Assembly: GCA_000421085.1 (NCBI GenBank)
Contig: ATWE01000019.1
Span: 21,206 to 85,205 of the forward strand
Direction of reading: 5' to 3'
Length of the DNA: 64,000 nt
Source: Ensifer sp. USDA 6670
Lineage (GTDB): Bacteria > Pseudomonadota > Alphaproteobacteria > Rhizobiales > Rhizobiaceae
How positions within the stretch are numbered: the first letter of the stretch is position 1; the number at the start of each line of letters is the position of its first letter. This document shows positions 1 to 8,465 of this stretch, piece by piece. The notes below the pieces were generated by a model. That model did no database searches, was not told the DNA's origin, and saw only the letters and a list, made by a program, of their open reading frames with translations. The position numbers and the translations under genes are program-made.

Positions 1-539
1 GACTGGTCGTGTTCCAGGAGCCGTCGCTGTTTCCCTGGCTGGACGTTTTCGGCAATGTCATGTTCGGCCTGGGGCTTTGCCCCGAACTCAGCAGCGTCGA
101 GCGGCGCGAGATCGCCCACCGATATCTCGCCTTGGTGGGCCTCGAGAAATTTGAGCGGGCGCACGTGCACGAATTGTCGGGTGGAATGAAGCAGCGCGTA
201 GCCTTGGCGCGGGCGCTTGCCCCCGATCCGCAGGTGCTGCTGATGGACGAGCCATTCGGGGCACTCGACGCGATGACGCGCGAGCACCTCTACGACGATA
301 TTCAGCGCATCTGGAGCGACAGCTGCAAGACGATCGTGTTCGTCACGCACAATATGCGCGAGGCGGCCTGCCTGGTAGATCGCGTCCTGCTGATGTCGAA
401 GGCGCCCGGAAAGATCATCCAGGGCTTCGACATTCCCCTGCCACGTCCACGTAGCATCTACGATGTGGAACTCGTCAGCCACGCTGGGCGCATCGCCGAC
501 TCGCTTCGTGGCACAGTCGGAGGTGGGGTGCCAGAATGA
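1..539 (+). CDS. ABC transporter ATP-binding protein, nitrate/sulfonate/taurine type (5' truncated by window)
   Basis: Energises import by an SsuB/TauB/NrtD-type ABC transporter in the cytoplasmic face of the inner membrane. The visible part reads in frame from the window edge, so the true start and the Walker A motif lie upstream. It contains the Q-loop (VFQEPSLFPWL), the signature LSGGMKQRVALARAL, Walker B VLLMDEPFGALD and the H-loop FVTHNMREA. The stop overlaps the start of the permease gene by 4 bases (ATGA at 536-539), so the two are translationally coupled. The substrate cannot be told from this subunit and the binding protein is outside the window. Confidence 0.93.
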   Translation, partial: LVVFQEPSLFPWLDVFGNVMFGLGLCPELSSVERREIAHRYLALVGLEKFERAHVHELSGGMKQRVALARALAPDPQVLLMDEPFGALDAMTREHLYDDIQRIWSDSCKTIVFVTHNMREAACLVDRVLLMSKAPGKIIQGFDIPLPRPRSIYDVELVSHAGRIADSLRGTVGGGVPE

Positions 540-1354
540 AGCGTTTTGTCATTGTATCGGCCTTCTTCACCATGCTGCTGGTCGTCTGGGAGTTGGCGTC
601 GGAAAGCGGGCGCTGGTCACCGGTGCTATTTCCCTCTGTCGTGAGCGTCGCCCAATATCTTTGGGGCGCCATGATGGACGGCACGCTTTTCGAAGCGATC
701 AGGGTCACCCTGCAACGGCTTCTGGTCGGCTATATGATCGGCGTTGCGATCGGCTTGCCTCTCGGCGTGCTCGCGAGCTCCTCGCAGATTTCGGAGGACA
801 CGCTTGGCGCGCTCGCACTTGGCTTGCAAACATTGCCGAGTGTCTGTTGGGTGCCCTTCGCCGTACTTTGGTTCGGGCAAACCGAAGGCGCGATGCTCTT
901 CGTTGTCGTAATGGGAACCGTATGGTCGGTGATCATCGCGACCAATCATGGTGCCCGCACGATCCCGCCGATATACGCCCGGGCGGCGCGAACGATGGGA
1001 TCGGAGGGGCTACATCTTTGGACCATGGTGATGCTGCCAGCTTCGTTACCGTTCCTGGTCAGCGGCATGAAGCAGGGTTGGGCATTTGCGTGGCGATCGC
1101 TTATGGCGGCGGAAATTTTTGTCACGATTCTGACAGGTTTTGGCCTCGGCCAATTGCTCCATTACGGACGCGAGTTGAATGCGATGGACCAGGTGATCGG
1201 GGCAATGGTGGTCATCGTGCTGATTGGACTGCTGGCGGATCGAATTCTCTTTGCGCCCTGGGAGCGCTTCCTGCATCGACGCTGGGGAACGAACGTGAGG
1301 GCAAGGATGCTTCGACCTGCCTGCACGCGAACTCGGTGCGATTTTCACTCCTAA
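536..1354 (+). CDS. ABC transporter permease, SsuC/TauC type
   Basis: Inner-membrane permease partner of the preceding ATPase. The 272-residue protein has an N-terminal anchor, about six hydrophobic segments and the BPD_transp_1 region, with the cytoplasmic EAA-like loop near residues 140-170 (ARAARTMGSEGLHLWTMVMLPASLPFLVSGMKQ contains the typical A-x3-G spacing). The start overlaps the ATPase stop. The last 20 or so residues (after HRRWG) are a basic, Cys-containing tail not typical of the family, which normally stops soon after that motif. The tail may reflect loss of the original stop at the border of the decayed region that follows. Substrate class is nitrate, sulfonate, taurine or pyrimidine precursor; it cannot be narrowed. 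Confidence 0.9.
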   Translation: MKRFVIVSAFFTMLLVVWELASESGRWSPVLFPSVVSVAQYLWGAMMDGTLFEAIRVTLQRLLVGYMIGVAIGLPLGVLASSSQISEDTLGALALGLQTLPSVCWVPFAVLWFGQTEGAMLFVVVMGTVWSVIIATNHGARTIPPIYARAARTMGSEGLHLWTMVMLPASLPFLVSGMKQGWAFAWRSLMAAEIFVTILTGFGLGQLLHYGRELNAMDQVIGAMVVIVLIGLLADRILFAPWERFLHRRWGTNVRARMLRPACTRTRCDFHS

Positions 1355-1380
1355 TGGCAATGGTATCTCGTCGATTGATC

Positions 1381-2075
1381 TCATTGGTCTGATTGGGCCA
1401 CGTAAGCGCCATCGACGGGTACAATTGCGCCCGTCACGAATGAGGCAAGTGGCGAGCAGAGCCAGACGATCAGCTCCGCTAACTCTTCTGGTTTGCCGAT
1501 ACGCCCTATTGGATGTAGCGGATCCATGAGTTTCCGCGTCGTCCTGGCTCCGCCGCTGGTTTGAGCCACAACCGAGTCGAGCATTCGTGTATCGATGCCG
1601 CCGGGACATACCGCATTCACGCGAATGCCTTGCTTGCCGTACTCCAAAGCAGCGTTTTTCGCCAGCCCGTTGATCGCATGCTTGGATGCTACGTAAGGCG
1701 ACAGGCGGCCGGGAAAACCTATAATCCCTGCGACCGAGGCGACATTGACGATCGCCCCTCCACCAGTGTTGAGCATCTGACCGATCTCAGCCTTAAGGCA
1801 GAGAAACACGCCTCTGGCGTTTACCGACATTACGGTGTCATAATTCTCCAGCGCTTGCTCCGAGAGAGGCGCAACGCGACCTTCGACACCGGCATTGTTG
1901 CACGCACAATCGAGACTTCCATACACCTCACGTGCCCTGTTGATGAGCAGCTTGACGTCCCCAGGCTGGGAAATGTCGGCCTTTACAAAAACGGCTTCAC
2001 CACCTGACTCCCGTATAAGAGTGGCCGTCTCGTCTCCACCATCTGTGTTGACGTCGGACACAACGACGCGGGCGC
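1381..2075 (-). pseudogene. SDR-family oxidoreductase, body without its N-terminal Rossmann motif
   Basis: The reading frame carries most of a classical short-chain dehydrogenase: NNAGVEG, a Ser in the SVAGIIGFPG region, the catalytic YVASK and the C-terminal FVTGAIVPVDGA. It lacks the first beta-strand and the TGxxxGIG cofactor loop. The homologous reading begins at ARVVVSDVN (codons from about 2073 downward), and an in-frame stop (2083-2085) lies just upstream. The missing start is found on the opposite strand at 2295-2384, so the gene appears to have been split by an inversion. A GTG at 2061 could start a 226-residue product, but without the NAD(P)-binding loop it should not be active. Confidence 0.85.
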
Positions 2076-2384
2076 TGCGCGGTCATCCCCGACATGTTCA
2101 GGACATGCGAGCAGTCGACAGCGCAGACTTGTACGCGACGGTTTCGGAAGGGCAACGGCTGGATTTCTCCATGTGACTCTTTACGCGCGCCCGCGCGAGC
2201 GGGTTCAATCAGCATCACTTTGACCCTCATCAATGACCCAATCAGGCACGGGCGTAATCTCCATAGCTGTTGCGCAAGCTCTGGTGGAATCCCCATGAAC
2301 ATCGTTTCACGAAAGGTGGCGCTGGTTACTGGCGCGGCCGCTGGTATCGGGAGAGCGACCGCGATCAAATTCTCGAAGGAGGGC
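2074..2384. other. inferred inverted segment that split the SDR gene
   Basis: Flipping this roughly 311-bp segment joins the plus-strand fragment ending ...KFSKEG (2384) to the minus-strand reading beginning ARVVVSDVN (2073). This restores a standard SDR of about 260 residues on the minus strand. Both breakpoints fall at GGC/GCC. I do not see long inverted repeats at the ends, so the mechanism is unknown. Breakpoints are accurate only to a few bases. Confidence 0.7.
2295..2384 (+). pseudogene. SDR N-terminal fragment (Rossmann nucleotide-binding start)
   Basis: Thirty codons from ATG 2295 encode an SDR start with the beta-strand KVALVTGA and the glycine motif TGAAAGIGRATA, then FSKEG. After codon 30 the reading (TAPAVAYYREAG...) loses SDR similarity and ends at 2471. 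The fragment has a full start but no body, while the minus-strand SDR at 1381-2075 has a body but no start. They are complementary halves of one gene. Confidence 0.8.
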
Positions 2385-3136
2385 ACTGCACCAGCTGTTG
2401 CGTATTACCGCGAAGCGGGCCCCCTGTACCTCTGTCTTCCAGATCCGTTCGACGAGGTAACGCGCGATTGAGGTATTCAAGCACGGGCACTGCGTGTCTA
2501 CGGCCGTAGTGTATCCACTCGCTTCCGACGTTATATTCCGCTCAGCCGGTGCTGGCTTGGACCGATCCGGTCACGGGCGAGGTAACCGGCGCATTTCTTC
2601 TGCCCAGGTCGACGGGATGCTATCACTGGATCGTCAATAGATAGCCCGCTGGAGTGTGGGATCAGGGAGTTCTACAAGGCATTCCCATCGTCGTCATCGA
2701 CGAAGATTATGAAGGCGAGAACGCGGCGGGGCGGGGAATGCGAAGCCGCCTCGCGCAGGCGAGCGAAGGGGAAGGGGCAGGTCACCTACAAGGATGCTCG
2801 CCGCCTCGTCAATGTCTTCAATACTGAGTCTTGCTGGGTGATCTCAGTCGACGGCGTGGAAGACAGTACAACCCCGATGGCAGGTTCTCGCCGAGGTGCT
2901 CGCCGCAAAAAGATCGAGGAACGACCAGTTGCCGATTTTCCTTTGCGGTGACGGGACGACAGCTGAGATGGTGCCCGCGAAGGTATTGCACCACCAATGC
3001 CTTCATGCCGCATGGAAGACGGGGTTGGGTCATCGGAGATGCGTTGTCACGCCCTCGGGTCGGGCGCTTATCCCGCGCCTGTCGAACCTTTCCTGTCCCC
3101 CACATCGAGACGGTTGGCAAAGAGCACAACCAATAA
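2385..3136. other. no recognisable gene; decayed sequence
   Basis: About 750 bp with only short, composition-driven reading frames on both strands. I recognise no domain, RNA or repeat. It lies between the split SDR and a DUF3775 pseudogene and is probably further decayed coding sequence. Confidence 0.5.
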
Positions 3137-3526
3137 GCGGTTCTAGGCGCTCGAGCCATCGCTTCCTCCAAATAGTCCGCCACAAGCGGCGTACCGAGCA
3201 GGTATGAAGTGGTCCGGTCGTTTTGGGCCTCGGCGGCTTAGGCGCGAATGCTCTCCCAATCTTCGACACTGCCATCTCCACGCCCGAGCCAGGACAACGC
3301 AACGAGGTCGATCTGCTCATCCTCGTTCAATCGGATTTCAGGCTTTCAAGTAAGCTTTCGACCGGATCGCCCGGCTGGTCTTCCAGCACCGACACATCAT
3401 GTCGGTCACTGGCATTGGATGCCGCACCGACTCCGTCACCACATTCTCGGCATCGAATTCGCGTGCCTTGATGATGAGGTAAGGCACCTTTTCCGGCGAG
3501 ATCGACAGGTTCGAGGCCTCACTCAT
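3137..3526 (-). pseudogene. DUF3775-domain protein, frameshifted and with an internal stop
   Basis: From ATG 3526 the reading gives LSISPEKVPYLIIKAREFDAENVV, the typical start of DUF3775 proteins. A frameshift near 3345 is needed to continue into LNEDEQIDLVALSWLGRGDG and EDWESIRA. A TAA (3238-3240) then interrupts before AAEAQNDRTTSYLLGTPLVADYLEEAM, the conserved C-terminal block. Both halves and their order match the family, so this is one gene with at least two disabling changes. The function of DUF3775 is unknown; in alphaproteobacteria it often sits with stress-related genes. Confidence 0.8.
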
Positions 3527-3641
3527 CTCCAAGTCTCCAATTCTGAAAAACCGGACTTCGATGTCTGATCCGCGCACGTTTGGTTAATCGCGAGAGCAGC
3601 CGGGTAAACACTCATCTTACGTTCATCGCACCCCCCATTCA

Positions 3642-3655
3642 TTGATTCGCATCAT
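3642..3655. promoter_or_regulatory. FixK/FNR-like box upstream of the APH/P-loop gene
   Basis: TTGA-TTCGCA-TCAT, one mismatch from the TTGA-N6-TCAA consensus. It is about 125 bp upstream of ATG 3779. A second, exact box lies at 5794-5807 in the same island. Confidence 0.45.
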
Positions 3656-3778
3656 TGAAGGGGTACCTGATGGGATTCATGATGATCTAAAATTCGGTAG
3701 AGAACTGGGGCAGTCGAAGTGGCAGCAATTGGAGTTCGCGAGGCAATGTCCCCACGCCAAGAACGATGAGGCGAAAAC

Positions 3779-5296
3779 ATGCTTGCCGAAGATCAATCGG
3801 AGGTCATCAAGTTTCTTCACGAACTTCGCGGTGCTACTGCGGTCGAGAGGATCGAGACGCACATCTCCTATGTTTTCCTGGTCGGTGACCGTGCATTTAA
3901 GATGAAGCGCGCGGTCAAGCTGCCCTATGTGGATTTCTCGACTCCGGGGCTGAGGCTCGCGGCCTGCGAGAAGGAGGTCGCGCTGAACGCGGTCACTGCA
4001 CCTGGTCTTTACCTCGGGGTTCGGAAAATCATGCGCGGAAAAAACGGGCGGCTCGGTTTCGATGACGGAGACGAGCTTATCGATGCCGCTGTGGAAATGG
4101 TTCGTTTCAATCAGGATGTCCTGTTCGACCGGATGGCCGTTGACGGTCGGCTTACCGCCGAGCTCATGACCCGGGCAGCCCGCACGATCGCCCGTTTTCA
4201 TCGTGGTTCTCCGACCGTTCACCAGGGCTCCGGTTCTGTGAACATTGCCGGCGTACTTCGCATCAACGCTGCCGGTTTTGCAACCAGCCGGGTCTTCGGA
4301 GCCGACGAGCTTGAGGATTTCAACCGTGCGTTCGAGAATAGGCTCACGGCTCACGCATCACTGCTCGATGCTCGCGAGGTTGCCGGCAAGGTCAGGAGGT
4401 GCCATGGCGATCTGCATCTGCGAAACATTTGCATGATCAACCACGAGCCCCGGCTCTTCGATTGCATCGAGTTCAACGATCAGATCGCCACCGTCGATAC
4501 GCTTTACGACCTTGCCTTTCTTCTAATGGACCTGTGGCACCGTGGCTTCCCCGAGTTCGCGAATCTGGTTGCCAACCGATATCTTGATGAAACGGATGAC
4601 GACGAGGGCTTCGTGCTGTTGCCCTATTTTATGGCCATACGCGCGGCGGTAAGGGCCCACGTCATCGCCACGCAGGTCGAGGAAAGCAGCGCCGCGGCCA
4701 CGGACAAACTCGTCGCCGAGGCGCGCTCCTATTTCGACCTCGCTCGTTCTCTGATCGTGATGAAGCCGGCGCGTTTGATCGTGATCGGCGGCCTCAGCGG
4801 CTCAGGCAAAACGACGGTGGCAGAGATCTTGGCACCACAGTTTGGGTCGCCACCAGGAGCGCGGATCGTCGAAAGCGACCGCATTCGCAAGGCAATGCAC
4901 GGCGTTCAAGCCGAGGAAAGGCTTGGACCAGCCGCCTATCGCCCGGAAGTCTCGGAGAAAGTTTATGGCGAGATGGCGCGCCGCACCCTCGCGATCCTGC
5001 GCGTCGGCGGCTCAGTCGTCGCCGATGCGGTGTTCGACAGAGAGGCAAACCGGGCGCGCATAGCCGTTGCGCGCGAGGCCGGCGTGCCATGCACGGCCGT
5101 CTGGCTCGACGCGAAAGCGTCACTACTGCGCCGGCGCGTGGCTTCAAGGACTGTCAGTCCCTCCGATGCCGACTTGGAGGTGCTCGCGCGACAGCTAGTC
5201 GCCGACACAAATGGCATCACATGGCAACGCGTCGATGCTGATCGAGATGCGCATGAGATTGCCCGCGTGATACTTGAGCTGCAGTGTGGTTCATAG
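3779..5296 (+). CDS. bifunctional aminoglycoside-phosphotransferase-like / P-loop kinase-like protein
   Basis: Intact 505-residue two-domain protein. The N-terminal half is an APH/choline-kinase-like fold with the catalytic loop CHGDLHLRN and the metal-binding region DCIEFND. The C-terminal half begins LIVIGGLSGSGKTTVAE, a Walker A typical of small-molecule kinases of the AAA_33/zeta-toxin-like group, followed by RIVESDRIRKAM and ADAVFDREANR. Members of this fusion family are found in rhizobia near universal-stress, BON and CBS genes in low-oxygen clusters; their substrate is unknown and aminoglycoside resistance should not be assumed. Here it is the only undamaged gene between 1381 and 8071, with an FNR-like box upstream and a BON remnant downstream in the convergent orientation. 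Confidence 0.9.
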   Translation: MLAEDQSEVIKFLHELRGATAVERIETHISYVFLVGDRAFKMKRAVKLPYVDFSTPGLRLAACEKEVALNAVTAPGLYLGVRKIMRGKNGRLGFDDGDELIDAAVEMVRFNQDVLFDRMAVDGRLTAELMTRAARTIARFHRGSPTVHQGSGSVNIAGVLRINAAGFATSRVFGADELEDFNRAFENRLTAHASLLDAREVAGKVRRCHGDLHLRNICMINHEPRLFDCIEFNDQIATVDTLYDLAFLLMDLWHRGFPEFANLVANRYLDETDDDEGFVLLPYFMAIRAAVRAHVIATQVEESSAAATDKLVAEARSYFDLARSLIVMKPARLIVIGGLSGSGKTTVAEILAPQFGSPPGARIVESDRIRKAMHGVQAEERLGPAAYRPEVSEKVYGEMARRTLAILRVGGSVVADAVFDREANRARIAVAREAGVPCTAVWLDAKASLLRRRVASRTVSPSDADLEVLARQLVADTNGITWQRVDADRDAHEIARVILELQCGS

Positions 5297-5312
5297 AGAC
5301 AGGAGGTCTGAC

Positions 5313-5718
5313 TCATTGGGTTGTGGTTCGGATGGGCGGACGGCGCCGTCGCGGCGTTCGGCCCGAATAGCGCGTGGCGCTCGTTCGCATCGTCACCCCG
5401 GACAGTTCCCGCACTGCCTGATCTGCCGCCGAACGCTGGAAATGCCGGTCGATCATGCCGCTCAAAGTGACCAGGCCCTTTCGCACCTTGAGCTGGATCT
5501 CGTTCGGCTCTGTGATAGATGCTCGCCAGGCCAGCATTTTCAGGACGCGGCTCGCGATCTCGTCGTCGGCAGTCTTCTTGTGTTCCGGCAGCCGTACCTC
5601 GATACCGTCCGCGATAGCGCGAACGCCCCTTATCCTTTGGACTGCCTGGACCGGCTTGTTTTTCCGTATGGCTGAGCACGTGACCCGTTAAGGTCACGAT
5701 GCCATCCTCGTCGTTCAT
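5313..5718 (-). pseudogene. BON-domain protein, frameshifted
   Basis: ATG 5718 has a good ribosome site (AAGGGTGAG just upstream) and opens EDGIVTLTGHVLSHTEKQA, a BON beta-hairpin. Near 5650 the frame must change to continue VQAVQRIRGVRAIADGIEVRLPEHKK, then a second BON-like unit (LKVRKGLVTLSGMIDRHFQRSAADQAVREL). The tail after that is out of frame or degenerate. BON proteins bind membranes or stabilise envelopes and are frequent partners of stress clusters. One indel could be a sequencing error, but the degenerate C-terminus and damaged neighbours favour a real pseudogene. Confidence 0.75.
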
Positions 5719-5793
5719 CGTCTCACCCTTGACACAAAGGCGCCCTTCGAAAAACCGCAAGTTTATTATTGGCGATCTTCCGGACGTCAGTCA

Positions 5794-5807
5794 TTGAGGA
5801 ATATCAA
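5794..5807. promoter_or_regulatory. exact FixK/FNR box
   Basis: TTGA-GGAATA-TCAA, a perfect TTGA-N6-TCAA dyad. It lies about 76 bp upstream of the BON pseudogene start on the minus strand and points to former control by a CRP/FNR-family oxygen regulator. Confidence 0.6.
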
Positions 5808-6180
5808 ACCGAAGGGGCGTCAAGACGGAGGTCGGCGTGCTCATCCGAGAGACCGAAAGTAGCCGCGAGTTCCTCGGCAGTATGGGGTTTCTGCAATTCA
5901 TCTTCCGCATCCGTGGTTCCTTGTCAGCGTTTCGGCACGCCTCAGTCGGCGTTTCCTGGAAGAACGGTCACGCTCTTTCTTCCATGCCCTGCACGTTGGC
6001 CGCCCCTGGCGGTGACAGTGGTGAATGATCCTGTCGGGCAAGGAAGGTCAATTCATCGATTTTGCTATCGCTTCCGATTGAGCCGCATCAATTTCTCAGT
6101 CGATCCACGTGATACACGATACAATCGTTTCGAAAATAGATGTGCTCAACATAGACAGACCGTGAGCCCGGGAGGACGCG
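5808..6180. other. no recognisable gene; upstream region of ABC remnant
   Basis: About 370 bp. Only short frames without family resemblance. A GGAGG at about 6171 precedes the TTG start at 6181. Confidence 0.45.
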
Positions 6181-6869
6181 TTGCTTTGGTCGAGCCGCAA
6201 GTTGGACGAGCAGCCGCAGTCAACCTCTGTCTCCTCAATGCGCAGCTTTTGGGGACTGATGTTTGCCTATTGGCTATCCGAGCGGTGGCAGGAGGCTTGG
6301 GGGCTGGCGGCGATCATTGTCGTGTTGACTGCCCTGTCGGCGATGGCCAGCATCTGGTTCGCCGAAGCGTCAGGCGAACTTGTGAGCGCGATCGCCTTTC
6401 TTCACCATCCGGAGAACCCGACGACGCTCACGACCATTCTGGAGAGCGCGGCAAGCCTGGCGACGATCGTGGTGCGCTAAACGCGGCCGGCCTCGCCAGT
6501 TTCGTCAGCGACCTCGCCGAGGAGGGGCGGGACTATCAGAGCTGGGATCAGCTTCTTTCTGGCGGTCAGAAGCAAAGGCTCGTCCTGGCACGCATCCTTC
6601 TGCTGCGGCCTGGGCTTCTTTTTATGGACGAGCCGACCAGCGCTCTCGACCGCGAGGCGACGGTCGCGTTTCACCAAGTCATCCTAGACCATTGTCGCGA
6701 CGCCACAGTGATCAGTGTCATGCACGATGCTACGCCTCCGAAATCCGCAAGCGGCGAAGAGTTCTACGATAGCGTACTCGTTATTGCAGACGGCGTTGTT
6801 ACAAAAACTCCTTTGGCAAGTCTGCCAACTCAGCCCGTCGGTCCCGCGCGTGTGAAGCCGCGCCCATGA
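6181..6869 (+). pseudogene. ABC exporter (fused permease/ATPase, YddA/SbmA-BacA-related) with large internal deletion
   Basis: TTG 6181, preceded by GGAGG, opens a reading with FWGLMFAYWLSERWQEAWGL, the start of the transmembrane domain of the vitamin B12/peptide-type fused ABC exporters. It runs to TAA 6478-6480. Immediately afterwards, in another frame, sequence from the end of the same family appears: LLSGGQKQRLVLARILLLRP, FMDEPTSALD and the H-loop VISVMHD. The middle of the protein, including most membrane helices and Walker A, is absent. Family members are about 570-600 residues, so roughly 370 codons have been deleted at about 6470-6485. The relation to BacA-type transporters is at superfamily level only. 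Confidence 0.8.
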
Positions 6870-6972
6870 AGTGAGGCAGGCCCACAGAAGCGATCCTGTT
6901 GCCAACTCGCATGGTGGCACGAGAACCGGAATTTGCCAACGACTCCAGGTCTCCCGCGGCAGTTTGTGAGCG

Positions 6973-8071
6973 GTGCCTCTGACAACCGAACTGAGCTACA
7001 AGGCCGGCGCACCAACCGATTGCTGCCTCTGTCGAGTGCTTACCCAGGCTCTTCAGTTCGCCGCGCGGGCAAATCCTCATGTCATCGATGGTTCGGCCGC
7101 ACGACGCATCTGCCTCGCCGATGCAATGAAGGGCGCCACCGTCTGGTCCGAACATTACGATCTTCAGGTGGCCGAGGTATTTGCGGTGCAGGACGCCATC
7201 GCCGAGCGGATCGCCGCAGCAATCGAGCCCGAGCTCCTGTTGCGCCATGGACTCCAGGTGGCGCCGCACACCGGCAACGTGACCGCCTGGGACCTTGTAC
7301 GGCAAGGCACATTCAATTTCTCACGAGGTAACGCAGCCAACTCACCTTCTCGCGCGGCAGTTCTTCCGACGGGCCGCCGAGCTCGATCCCATGCTTCCCG
7401 AGGCGCAGATCTGGCGGGCGCGGGTCAGCGCAGGCCTCATCGCCTATAGCTGGTCTGAAAATCCCCACGCGGACGGGAGGGAAGGACTTGATGCGGCCCT
7501 GCGGGCGATATATCTCGATGCCTGGAATCCGTATGCGCACTATGCGCTGGCGATTGTGTCGGCCTACACAGGCAGGGCTGATCAGGCGATCCTCGCAGCG
7601 GAACGGTCGATCGAACTCGGTCCGAGCTTCGCCTTGGGCTACCTTGTCCTTGGCATGGCCCGTCTGTTCACGGGCGATGCGGTCGGCGCGCTCAAGCCGC
7701 TGGCTCGCGGCCTCGAGCTCAACCCGCACGATCCACAGAATGCGGTCTGGTTCAGCCTCTTGACGCTTGCGCTGTTCTTTACGGGCGACGTCGAAGGCGC
7801 GCTCGACACGGGGCATGTGGCGCTGAAGGCGCGGCCGGACTGGCCGGCGATGCTCCGCATTCATGCGTGCTGCCACATGGCCTTGGGGCATAGGCAGGAG
7901 GCTCGCCGCTTCGCCGCCGCTGCAAGCGATCTGCTTGAGCCTGCTGGCGATGCGCTCGGTCCGTTAAGAGTTGGCAACAAGGATTGGGCGACCCGTCTCG
8001 ACCGCCTGCTGCGTGAGGCGGAACATCAAACGATCGCTTCTGGGCGCAACGCCAACGTTCCCGAGGACTAG
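6973..8071 (+). pseudogene. TolB-like/TPR part of an adenylate-cyclase-type protein, multiply frameshifted
   Basis: Pieces of the C-terminal part of large alphaproteobacterial adenylate/guanylate cyclase-TPR proteins appear in order but in different frames: SYKAGAPTD (about 7000), SSVRRAGK (about 7055), then ADAMKGATVWSEHYDLQVAEVFAVQDAIAERI in the first frame, and from about 7325 a third frame with RRAAELDPMLPEAQIWRAR and TPR repeats (AILAAERSIELGPSFALGYL, GALKPLARGLELNPHDP) to TAG 8071. At least three shifts are needed, and the N-terminal cyclase or HTH domain is missing. The last 258 codons are open and could give a TPR-only fragment. Confidence 0.8.
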
Positions 8072-8465
8072 GCGAAGGATCGCTTCTCACCCTAGCGCGA
8101 GGTAGAACGCTCTGTACGGCAGAGCCGAATCCCTTGGCCCGCTCCACCATGCTTTTTTTCGGATGTTGAAAGTATATAACAGGCAGGAGTTTGGCCGGCC
8201 GCCTTCGGACAGCGGATCAGGTTGATGAAGTGCGGATTCGGGTCAGCAGGAATGGTCGGCGCAAAGGTCCGCTTTCCGGAAGCCAATTGTGCTTGTGAAA
8301 GGCTGCTTTGGGTGGGCAGCTGTAATTCGTCCCAGGCGGCGGTCGGCTATAGACAGACATTCGATCTTGCACTTGGCCAAGGCGGGTTTTTGAGCTTAGC
8401 CTCCTTGCCGTCGGCTGCGACAGTCTGCAACTGGACTTGACGCGGAAACAGGCTAACATGAGGTC
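8072..8465. other. intergenic region upstream of the copper operon
   Basis: About 390 bp with no recognisable gene. It must contain the promoter of the copper genes, but I could not identify a convincing CueR- or CopR-type operator. Confidence 0.4.

Noticed and set aside
3779..5296. Aminoglycoside resistance gene
   Set aside because: The N-domain is APH-like, but the fusion family with a P-loop kinase is a general rhizobial gene and not a known resistance determinant.
4963..5760. Long minus-strand reading frame opposite the APH/P-loop gene
   Set aside because: Only its first 25 or so codons match a BON domain; the rest is the antisense of real coding sequence and frame-shifted BON sequence.
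5769..6869. One 366-codon plus-strand frame
   Set aside because: The first 230 codons have no family resemblance and overlap a better N-terminal exporter frame; only the ATPase end is real, so it was described as part of a pseudogene.
8400..8465. TTGACG ... TAACAT as a promoter for the copper operon
   Set aside because: Spacing is about 11 bp, too short for a sigma-70 or MerR-type promoter, and no CueR dyad is present.
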